Source of the DNA: Planctomycetota bacterium
GTDB taxonomy: Bacteria; Planctomycetota; Phycisphaerae; WQYP01
Assembly: GCA_021826605.1 (NCBI GenBank)
Contig: JAKAZF010000133.1
Coordinates: 1 to 7,148 of the forward strand
Direction: 5' to 3'
Length of the DNA stretch: 7,148 nucleotides
Below are positions 1 to 5,019 of the stretch, piece by piece. The notes under the pieces are model-generated. The model saw only the letters and a list, made by a program, of their open reading frames with translations, ran no database searches and was not told where the DNA came from. Numbering within the stretch: position 1 is the stretch's first letter; every line of letters starts with the position of its first letter. Made by a program: the position numbers and the translations under genes.

Positions 1-76
1 CGTTTTTAAAAACGGCGGGAAACGCACGGCAATAGCTGCGAACCTTGGACTCATGTGAATCAAAAATAGTTGTCAT
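1..76 (-). CDS. ectB: L-2,4-diaminobutyrate--2-oxoglutarate aminotransferase EctB, N-terminus only
   Basis: Only the first 25 codons are in the window; the gene continues past the left edge. The visible peptide begins MTTIFDSHESKVRSY and continues CRAFPAVFKN. The pattern VRSYxRxFPxxF is the usual start of EctB, a PLP-dependent class III aminotransferase that converts aspartate semialdehyde to L-2,4-diaminobutyrate, the first step specific to ectoine. The catalytic lysine and PLP-binding domain lie outside the window. The start ATG (76-74) shares four bases (ATGA) with the ectA stop, which implies translational coupling and one transcript. The call rests on this short N-terminal match plus the ectA neighbour. 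ectC (ectoine synthase) would be expected further left but cannot be seen. Confidence 0.82.
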   Translation of the reverse strand, partial: MTTIFDSHESKVRSYCRAFPAVFKN

Positions 77-642
77 GGTTTTACTTCCTTCTTTTGTACA
101 CCCGATTTATCCGGTCCGATTACCAGCGGTCCGATGTAAAACATGCGTTCCGCTTCATGGGCCTCCGGTGCGAATAATGCTTCATTAAAGCCGTCACCGG
201 ACCGTATCTCACAGCCCAGTCTGCGGGCCAGAGATTTAAAAACATTCTGCGACGCGATATTGGATGGTGTGATGGTTGCCTCAATTGTAAATGACTGCGA
301 TTCCGGCAGGCCCGCCAGCAAATCCGTCAGCATCCGCATTGATACGCCGCATCCGCGATGGCTTGGAGCAACGGCGATCTGCCAGATAAACAGCACATTC
401 GGCTGATCCGGTGGAATATACGCCGTGACAAATCCGATTACCTCGCCATTTATTTCCGCTACGCGACTTGTCAGCGCAAAATCACGGCATAACAGCAGAT
501 ACAAATATCGGGAGTTCATATCCAGCGTTTCGGAGTCCTCAACAAGCCCGTGAATGGCGGCGGCGTCGGTCAGCAGCGGCCGGCGTATGACCGCCGCGCC
601 ATGGCGCAGTTGAGCATTGGTTGCGGGGGGAACTAATTCCAT
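73..642 (-). CDS. ectA: L-2,4-diaminobutyrate N-gamma-acetyltransferase EctA
   Basis: EctA uses acetyl-CoA to acetylate L-2,4-diaminobutyrate at the gamma nitrogen, giving the substrate that EctC cyclises to ectoine; it acts in the cytosol. The 189-residue product is a single GNAT domain (about 18-172). The family block LDMNSRYLYLLLCRDF is at 40-55, FIWQIAVAP at 85-93, the acetyl-CoA loop HRGCG at 95-99, EATITPSN at 121-128 and the HEAERMFYIGPL tail at 162-173. Length and motifs fit EctA. I chose ATG 642 over an upstream in-frame TTG at 705 because similarity starts near residue 19 and a GGAGG lies upstream (660-656). Its 13-nt spacing is long; an in-frame TTG at 651 would sit only 4 nt from the same GGAGG, so that start is not excluded. 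It overlaps ectB by ATGA. Confidence 0.93.
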   Translation of the reverse strand: MELVPPATNAQLRHGAAVIRRPLLTDAAAIHGLVEDSETLDMNSRYLYLLLCRDFALTSRVAEINGEVIGFVTAYIPPDQPNVLFIWQIAVAPSHRGCGVSMRMLTDLLAGLPESQSFTIEATITPSNIASQNVFKSLARRLGCEIRSGDGFNEALFAPEAHEAERMFYIGPLVIGPDKSGVQKKEVKP

Positions 643-790
643 GATGTTCAAATCGCCTCCACAGCAGCAACTCGAAAAAACGCAATAACGATACAGCGAT
701 GGCAAAATGCGAATCGCCGCAACAATAACATGACCCCGTACCGAGGATCCTGCCTTTTCTTATTTTTTGGGGACAACCGGAAAGTCGGTG

Positions 791-865
791 CTATTCGCCA
801 CACCGCCTGCGCAGCAATCGCGAAATATATATTTCGCGATTCACCACGACGAATCTTCGTCGCAT
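791..865 (-). CDS. possible 24-residue leader peptide (upstream ORF) of ectAB
   Basis: A minus-strand ORF of 24 codons starts at ATG 865-863 and ends at TAG 793-791. AAGGA (875-871) lies 5 bases before the ATG, better placed than the GGAGG in front of ectA itself. The peptide begins MRRRFVVVNREIYISR and ends LLRRRCGE, with seven arginines. It resembles no family I know. Its codons run through both the 847-862 repeat and the 816-841 palindrome, so ribosome position on it could change folding of the leader. It could equally be a chance ORF: it is short, and its sequence is dictated largely by the palindromes. No function is claimed. Confidence 0.3.
   Translation of the reverse strand: MRRRFVVVNREIYISRLLRRRCGE
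816..841. repeat. perfect 26-bp palindrome upstream of ectA
   Basis: The half-site AATCGCGAAATAT (816-828) is followed without spacer by its exact reverse complement (829-841); all 13 base pairs match. As DNA this would suit a homodimeric regulator; as RNA it would form a hairpin once the central AU pairs open into a loop. No T-run follows on either strand, so it is not an ordinary intrinsic terminator. It lies about 64 bases downstream of the candidate -35 box, a position typical of repression or of leader control. Confidence 0.85.
847..862. repeat. short inverted repeat next to the 26-bp palindrome
   Basis: CGACGAA (847-853) and TTCGTCG (856-862) are exact reverse complements separated by TC. 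The repeat lies 5 bases from the 26-bp palindrome and covers codons 2-7 of the possible leader ORF. It may be a second operator half-turn or a small RNA hairpin; the two-base loop would require one or two pairs to open. Confidence 0.6.
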
Positions 866-881
866 GGTTGTCCTTAAACCG

Positions 882-910
882 CTTTTAATAAAATTACCGA
901 CGCATGTCAA
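882..910 (-). promoter_or_regulatory. candidate sigma70-type promoter for ectAB
   Basis: On the minus strand a perfect -35 box TTGACA (910-905) is followed after 17 bases by TAAAAG (887-882), which matches four of six positions of the -10 consensus. Transcription would start near 875, just before the ribosome site of the small leader ORF and about 230 bases before the ectA ATG. The -35 is strong and the -10 is poor, so activation by another factor is possible. A different start site cannot be excluded. Confidence 0.4.
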
Positions 911-923
911 CCCCATGGACAGG

Positions 924-941
924 AAAAAAAGATTTTTTTTT
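924..941. other. A7-GA-T9 tract between murQ and ectA
   Basis: Seven A (924-930), GA, then nine T (933-941). On the minus strand it follows murQ by about 50 bases and is preceded by the weak dyad ATGC-TTC-GCAT (964-954). It could assist transcription termination after murQ or act as a curved or UP-like element just upstream of the TTGACA box. There is no stable GC-rich hairpin directly before a U-run, so I do not call it a terminator. Confidence 0.35.
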
Positions 942-988
942 CGGATAATTGCGATGCGAAGCATGCGGGGCGTTGATCAGATGTGGGA

Positions 989-1891
989 TCATGTCCCGAT
1001 AATCTGGCGGAGTTGGCCTTCTGATGCGGTCAACAATTGATCGGCGGTTGCCGCGTCGCAGTGCCGCACGCGCATGACGACAGCACGCTTCACGTTTCCC
1101 CGGGACTGCTGCAGTAATTCAGTGGCGTCGGTGCGATTGATACCGGTAATACGCATGATAATGCGTACCGCACGATCAATAAGCTTACTGTTTTTCAGGC
1201 AGTCCACGTCCACCATAATATTACCATAGACTTTTCCGATGCGCGTCATCGCCAGAGTGCTGATGGTATTAAGAACCAGTTTGGTGGCGGTGCCGGCTTT
1301 CAGGCGGGTTGAACCGGTGAGAATTTCCGGGCCGGTTTCGATACAGATAAACATATCGGCATCCGTGGTGATGTGTTCGCGTCGGGTACAGGCGAGAAAA
1401 ATCGTCTTTGCCCCACATGTGCGGGCTTCGGCAATCGCGCCGTGAACAAAGGGTGTGGTGCCGCCGGCGGCGATTCCCACGACCACATCGTGATTGCCGA
1501 TGTGAATATCGCGCAAAGCCCGCGCTCCGGCTTCTGAATCATCTTCGACATTTTCAATGGAACGCTGTATGGCGGCTGAACCGCCGGCGATAATGCCGAT
1601 CACCATCCCCGGATCGGTGGAGAATGTTGGCGGACATTCCGCCGCATCCAATATGCCCAAACGACCACTGGTGCCCGCCCCGACATAAATGAGCCGGCCG
1701 CCGGAGCAAAACGCGCTGGCCACCAGTTCAACCGCCCGGGCGATAGTATCCGCCTGTTGGCCCACCGCGGCAACCGCCCGCTGATCTTCCTGATTCATCA
1801 GTCGCACGGCATCCAGCACGGGCAGGGCATCAAGCTGCGCTGAATCCGGATTGAATTTCTCGGTGTCAATATGACTGCGGTCATGAATCAT
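989..1891 (-). CDS. murQ: N-acetylmuramic acid 6-phosphate etherase MurQ
   Basis: MurQ cleaves the lactyl ether of MurNAc-6-phosphate to GlcNAc-6-phosphate and D-lactate, returning peptidoglycan sugars to metabolism in the cytosol. From ATG 1891 it is 300 residues, close to E. coli MurQ. The SIS (sugar isomerase) domain carries GRLIYVGAGTSGRLG (65-79), DAAECPPTF (82-90), GPEILTGSTRLKAGTATK (187-204) and KVYGNIMVDV (220-229). E85 and E116 match the known catalytic pair E83/E114 of E. coli, offset by two. A helical UBA-like tail follows (about 250-300). An odd point is AAGGTTPFV (141-149) where many members have AxSGRTPYV. ATG 1909 is an in-frame alternative without a ribosome site; ATG 1891 has GAGG about 12 bases upstream. 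Its start overlaps the end of the upstream channel gene by 11 bases, so the two are probably co-transcribed. Confidence 0.96.
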   Translation of the reverse strand: MIHDRSHIDTEKFNPDSAQLDALPVLDAVRLMNQEDQRAVAAVGQQADTIARAVELVASAFCSGGRLIYVGAGTSGRLGILDAAECPPTFSTDPGMVIGIIAGGSAAIQRSIENVEDDSEAGARALRDIHIGNHDVVVGIAAGGTTPFVHGAIAEARTCGAKTIFLACTRREHITTDADMFICIETGPEILTGSTRLKAGTATKLVLNTISTLAMTRIGKVYGNIMVDVDCLKNSKLIDRAVRIIMRITGINRTDATELLQQSRGNVKRAVVMRVRHCDAATADQLLTASEGQLRQIIGT

Positions 1892-3146
1892 GTTCGGGTG
1901 TCGCCTCATTATTCAAGAAAAGCGGTAACTTTCGCTTTGGATCCCCTGCGAGGTACAGCGTCCGCGTGGGGTATGCAAATTCAATTCCCGCCTGTTCATA
2001 CGCCTGCATCAAGGCGAGGTTAAAGCGTTCCGTGTAAGCCATATATCCCCAGTAATCAGTGGCGGGACGGTAGTAGTAAAATACCTGGATATTCAGTGAA
2101 TCGGCGTTGAAGTCGCTGAAGTGCACACGCGGAGGAAATACCTCGGGATTCACCGCATCATGTACATTATCGCGAAACTCCGGTGAATTCAGCAGATCCT
2201 TGATTATCTTTACCGCCTCGCGCATTTTGGTTGGCGAGGTGTCATACGTCACCGTGATATTCAGTTGCCGGCGGATATAAGGCCGCAGAGAATAATTTTG
2301 CACACTGCCGTTGACAATATCCGAATTGGGGACGGTTACCAGCGTTCCGTCGAACATCCGTAACCGTGTGGAGCGAAATCCGATTGCCTCCACCGTGCCG
2401 CTAAAACCCTGATACGTAATCCATTGGCCGACGACGTATGGCCGATCCAGCAGCAGGGTAATGGAGCCGAAGAAGTTCTTCAATGAGTCCTGCGCGGCCA
2501 GGGATACCGCCAAGCCTGCTATGCCCAGTCCGGCCAACCATGAACCGATGTCGCGGCCGAACACGTCCTGCATAATAAACAGAAAGCCGATGATGGCCAC
2601 AAATAAGCGCAGTGTTTTACGCACAATTGGAACAATCTGCTCGGTCAGCGGCGTATCATGCTTGGCGATGAATTTCTTAAGCGTTAATTCAACCGTGCTG
2701 ACAATATTAAACAGGTACCAGAAAAACACCACCGCCGACAATAGTAAAATGGCTCTTCCACATATTTCCCGCAGCGTCGGGGCCATGTGCAGTTGGCCCA
2801 GTCCCGTCAGGAGAAATACGGTGAACAGGAAGAGATTGCCCGGCCCTGCCGCACCCGCGATCAACAGCGACTGGAAATGCCAACGACGTGATTCCAGTGA
2901 CTTGCCGGCGCGCTGTAACGCGAACGCCGCAAGGCGTCCGGCGGCAACTCCGATAAAAATGCACGCCAGAAGAATAATCCAATTGTAATAATGATTCTGA
3001 CTGATTAAATCTCCAAGCCGAATTTGACTGGTCAGATGGGTCAGCAGGCTCCCCAGCGAATGATGCTTGGCCGGCGCGGTTGCTGGCGCAACAGTGGTAG
3101 TCGGAACTTTTAAATGTACTGGAAGCTGCGGCATTTTTTTTCCCAT
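1881..3146 (-). CDS. MscS-family small-conductance mechanosensitive ion channel
   Basis: This inner-membrane channel of 421 residues should open under membrane tension and release ions and small osmolytes during hypo-osmotic shock. A polar Pro/Ala/Thr-rich N-terminus (1-50) precedes about five hydrophobic segments (54-77, 103-120, 131-150, 178-195, 201-218). The last is the Gly/Ala-rich pore helix GSWLAGLGIAGLAVSLAAQD, leading into SLKNFFGSITLLLDRPYVVG (221-240). The beta domain follows with VEAIGFRSTRLRMFDGTLV (252-270) and PNSDIVN (273-279), then the alpha/beta C-terminal domain ending near YPTRTLYL (392-399). Two more helices than E. coli MscS place it among the larger members. GAAGG (3157-3153) lies 6 bases before ATG 3146. 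It overlaps murQ and is divergent from queD. The motifs are unmistakable; the subfamily is not assigned. Confidence 0.95.
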   Translation of the reverse strand: MGKKMPQLPVHLKVPTTTVAPATAPAKHHSLGSLLTHLTSQIRLGDLISQNHYYNWIILLACIFIGVAAGRLAAFALQRAGKSLESRRWHFQSLLIAGAAGPGNLFLFTVFLLTGLGQLHMAPTLREICGRAILLLSAVVFFWYLFNIVSTVELTLKKFIAKHDTPLTEQIVPIVRKTLRLFVAIIGFLFIMQDVFGRDIGSWLAGLGIAGLAVSLAAQDSLKNFFGSITLLLDRPYVVGQWITYQGFSGTVEAIGFRSTRLRMFDGTLVTVPNSDIVNGSVQNYSLRPYIRRQLNITVTYDTSPTKMREAVKIIKDLLNSPEFRDNVHDAVNPEVFPPRVHFSDFNADSLNIQVFYYYRPATDYWGYMAYTERFNLALMQAYEQAGIEFAYPTRTLYLAGDPKRKLPLFLNNEATPEHDS

Positions 3147-3264
3147 CTAAAACCTTCATATTGGCAATATTACATCTTTGCCGGTTCTCCATTTACAGGC
3201 TCTACCATGATTAGAGAGAAAATTCAACCCTGTCGATTTTCCTTTTTCTGGAGGATTTCGGGCA

Positions 3265-3398
3265 ACCGATGTCCGCCACGGCGGTATGACGCCCGCCGTG
3301 CACATGCAAAAGCGGGCGTGCGGGTACGCCATGAGGCTGCGTCCGCCGGTCTGCAGGGTTCACAGACTCCAGCGCTTGGCCTGCGGACATTTTCCGGT
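3265..3398 (+). ncRNA. candidate structured RNA / leader element upstream of queD (family unknown)
   Basis: The 3147-3409 gap is split: 3141-3260 is about 39% G+C by my count and 3261-3390 about 68%. The GC-rich part is dense in complementary arms. P1 is ATGTCCGC (3269-3276) with GCGGACAT (3383-3390), extendable by ACCG/CGGT (3265-3268/3395-3398). P2 is CACGGCGG/CCGCCGTG (3277-3284/3293-3300), stacked directly on P1. P3 is GGCGT/ACGCC (3315-3319/3326-3330). P4 is AGGC/GCCT (3334-3337/3379-3382), abutting P1. P5 is GTCTG/CAGAC (3349-3353/3363-3367). G-U pairs at 3320/3325, 3338/3378 and 3348/3368 fit plus-strand RNA. Alternative stems exist, such as 3349-3357 with 3380-3388. It ends 12 bases before the queD ATG, which lacks a clear ribosome site. 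I cannot match it to preQ1, SAM, cobalamin or other riboswitches. It could also be a dispersed repeat. Confidence 0.4.
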
Positions 3399-3409
3399 AA
3401 ACTCTGATT

Positions 3410-3805
3410 ATGGAAAAGAAGAAGTCCCAAAGTTTTGAAATTGATCTGGTGAAGGAGTTCCGTTTTGAGGCCGCTCATCGGCTGCCGCGCGTACCGGCTG
3501 ATCATAAGTGTGCCCGTTTGCATGGGCACTCCTTTCGCATTGAAGTGCATGTTGCGGGTCCGGTAAATCCCGAATTGGGGTGGTTAATGGATTTTGCGGA
3601 CGTGCAGCAGGCCTTTGCCCCGTTGATGGATCAGTTGGATCACCGCTATCTTAACGACATTCCGGGGCTGGAAAATCCCACCAGTGAGAACCTCGCTCGC
3701 TGGATATGGATACGCTTGAAAGACCGGCTGCCGCAAATGGCGCAAATTACGGTTCACGAAACCTGTACCAGTCGATGTATTTATCGCGGAAAAGAAAAAT
3801 CATGA
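3410..3805 (+). CDS. queD: 6-carboxy-5,6,7,8-tetrahydropterin synthase QueD
   Basis: QueD converts 7,8-dihydroneopterin triphosphate to 6-carboxytetrahydropterin, the second step of the queuosine/7-deazaguanine (preQ1) pathway, in the cytosol. The 131-residue product is a single PTPS/QueD domain. Zinc ligands are H23 (FEAAHRLP), H38 and H40; the signature CxxxHGH is C34-A-R-L-H38-G-H40, giving the catalytic cysteine. LDHRYLNDIPGLENPTSENL (76-95) and the ETCTSRCIYRG tail (117-127) closely resemble E. coli QueD, which separates it from eukaryotic-type pyruvoyl-tetrahydropterin synthases and the ExxxHGH folate-type PTPS-III. ATG 3410 gives the normal length, but no good Shine-Dalgarno sequence precedes it; the GC-rich candidate RNA does. 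No other queuosine gene is adjacent. It diverges from the mechanosensitive channel gene. Confidence 0.95.
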   Translation: MEKKKSQSFEIDLVKEFRFEAAHRLPRVPADHKCARLHGHSFRIEVHVAGPVNPELGWLMDFADVQQAFAPLMDQLDHRYLNDIPGLENPTSENLARWIWIRLKDRLPQMAQITVHETCTSRCIYRGKEKS

Positions 3806-3811
3806 TATGGG

Positions 3812-3863
3812 AATAAATCGCTTGGCGGAATCCCTGCGATTCACTAAAATAAACCGCTTGGAG
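3812..3863. repeat. pair of 16-bp direct repeats around the pdh promoter
   Basis: AATAAATCGCTTGGCG (3812-3827) recurs as AATAAACCGCTTGGAG (3848-3863), 14 of 16 identical, exactly 36 bases apart. The first copy contains the -35 box and the second starts inside the -10 box and covers the expected start site. A 5-bp dyad GAATC-CCTGC-GATTC (3828-3842) fills the spacer between them. The arrangement suggests two binding sites for a regulator; none can be named. Confidence 0.55.
3822..3850 (+). promoter_or_regulatory. candidate sigma70-type promoter for pdhAB
   Basis: TTGGCG (3822-3827, four of six consensus positions) and TAAAAT (3845-3850, five of six) are separated by exactly 17 bases. Transcription would start near 3857, just after queD ends (3805). 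The mRNA leader would be about 146 bases if pdhA starts at 4003, or about 14 bases if it starts at 3871. Confidence 0.45.
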
Positions 3864-4002
3864 TGCCTTTGTGCCTCAGGCAATGGCAACTCCAACGCGG
3901 ATGCGAGGTTATTTTGAGGCGTTACTTTTCCACGTAGGCGCCGGTTTTCGGGGCTTTTCGTGTGGAGGGCTTATTTTGGCTTTGAATGGAAAAGGTGTGT
4001 CA

Positions 4003-5019
4003 GTGACAACTTTGGTTGAGCCGCAGCAGAAAATTGATCCCTCTCCCTCGCAAATGATGGATTGGTACCGTCAGATGGTGCTGATCCGGGCGTTTGAAAT
4101 GCGCTGTGCCCAATCGTACCAACAGCAAAAAATCGGCGGTTTCTGCCATTTGTACGTCGGACAGGAAGCGGTTGCGGTGGGCAGCATCGCGGCGGTTCGT
4201 CCCTCGGATTACGTTATTACCGCCTATCGGGATCATGGCCACGCCATTGCCCGCGGGATGGATATTCATCCGCTGTTTGCCGAACTCTACGGGAAAAAGA
4301 CCGGTTGCTCCCACGGCAAGGGCGGGTCAATGCACTTTTTTGATACCGAGAAGAATTTCTTCGGCGGCCATGCGATTGTCGGGGCACACATTCCTCTGGC
4401 GACGGGCCTGGGTTGGGCGGCCAAGTACCGCAAGGAAGACCGGGTGGTGCTGTGCTATTTCGGTGATGGAGCCATTAATCAAGGTTCATTCCATGAGGCT
4501 CTGAACCTGGCGGGACTTTTTAAACTGCCTATTATTTTCATGGTGGAAAACAATGGCTACGGCATGGGTACGCACCTGCACCGGGCCTCGGCCGTTACCG
4601 ATCTGAAGTTGCGTACAGGTGATGCCTACGGTATTCCCGGCAAAGATGTTGACGGCATGGATTGTGTGGCAATGTATCGGATGATGGTGGCGGCGGCGGA
4701 ATATTGCCGGAAGGGTAACGGATCCATTTTCCTGGATGTCAAAACCTATCGCTATCGCGGCCACAGCATGTCCGACCCCCAGAAATACCGAACCAAAGAA
4801 GAAGTGGCACAATATCAGGAACACGACCCCATCGGTCGGCTCGAAAAACAACTCAAAGACGCACACGTTCTCGACGATAAAAAAGTAACCCAGATCAGTG
4901 ATGAAATCCATGCCCAGGTGGAAGCGGCCCATGAGAAGGCCGACGCGGATCCATATCCGGATAACACGGAGGTGTGGTCGGATATTTACGCCAACCCCTA
5001 TGGGGCATACCAGGTCTGA
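4003..5019 (+). CDS. pdhA: pyruvate dehydrogenase E1 component, alpha subunit
   Basis: With the beta subunit this forms the thiamine-diphosphate E1 that decarboxylates a 2-oxoacid, most likely pyruvate, and acylates the lipoyl group of E2. From GTG 4003 it has 338 residues, the normal E1 alpha length. Visible are YRDHGH (75-80), HGKGGSMH (104-111), the ThDP/Mg motif GDG at 154-156 ending in ENN (182-184), and the loop YRGHSMSDPQKYR (251-263). GTG 4003 is preceded by AAAGG with a 7-base gap, and family similarity begins about residue 15. An in-frame GTG at 3871, also with a good GGAG, would add 44 residues (382 in total) that resemble nothing in the family. pdhB follows after 95 bases. Acetoin or branched-chain dehydrogenase E1 cannot be fully excluded. 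Confidence 0.92.
   Translation: MTTLVEPQQKIDPSPSQMMDWYRQMVLIRAFEMRCAQSYQQQKIGGFCHLYVGQEAVAVGSIAAVRPSDYVITAYRDHGHAIARGMDIHPLFAELYGKKTGCSHGKGGSMHFFDTEKNFFGGHAIVGAHIPLATGLGWAAKYRKEDRVVLCYFGDGAINQGSFHEALNLAGLFKLPIIFMVENNGYGMGTHLHRASAVTDLKLRTGDAYGIPGKDVDGMDCVAMYRMMVAAAEYCRKGNGSIFLDVKTYRYRGHSMSDPQKYRTKEEVAQYQEHDPIGRLEKQLKDAHVLDDKKVTQISDEIHAQVEAAHEKADADPYPDNTEVWSDIYANPYGAYQV

Larger units (their letters stand above)
643..988 (-). other. 346-base murQ-ectA intergenic region, likely ectAB promoter and leader
   Basis: No family-recognisable gene lies here. On the ectA (minus) strand, reading toward ectA, it holds: a small dyad ATGC-TTC-GCAT (964-954); an A/T tract (941-924); a perfect TTGACA (910-905); a possible 24-codon ORF (865-791); a 16-nt inverted repeat (862-847) and a perfect 26-bp palindrome (841-816), both inside that ORF; the distal partner (778-771) of an 8-bp repeat whose other arm covers the small ORF's ribosome site; and the GGAGG (660-656) of ectA. 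I saw little in about 770-661 apart from that distal arm. The length and density of symmetric sequence suggest regulation rather than spacer. Confidence 0.6.

Noticed and set aside
643..705. N-terminal 21-residue extension of EctA from TTG 705
   Set aside because: The extension is cysteine-rich, unlike EctA, and lacks a good ribosome site; the GGAGG at 656-660 favours ATG 642.
924..941. A7-GA-T9 tract as an intrinsic terminator after murQ
   Set aside because: The only hairpin nearby is a 4-bp dyad not directly adjacent to a U-run, and the A-T arms themselves would form a very weak stem.
2461..2988. Plus-strand ORF of 175 codons opposite the channel gene
   Set aside because: It is fully antisense to a clear MscS-family gene with intact motifs, and its product has no domain-like pattern.
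3191..3227. Promoters for the channel gene (minus, TTGAAT at 3227-3222) or for queD (plus, TTTACA at 3192-3197)
   Set aside because: Neither has a convincing -10 box at 16-18 bases, so I do not annotate them.
3351..3373. T-arm-like GGGTTCACAGACTCC, possible tRNA or tmRNA end
   Set aside because: The flanking bases do not form a 5-bp T stem, and no acceptor, D or anticodon arms can be found around it.
3269..3390. The ATGTCCGC/GCGGACAT arms as ends of a miniature transposable element
   Set aside because: No flanking target-site duplication is visible and the ends are only 8 bp; without genome-wide copies this cannot be supported, though a repeat search would settle it.
3224..3550. Minus-strand ORF of 108 codons across the intergenic GC-rich segment and queD
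   Set aside because: It overlaps the 5' third of queD in antisense, has no ribosome site I can see and no recognisable similarity; its length follows from the GC-rich segment.
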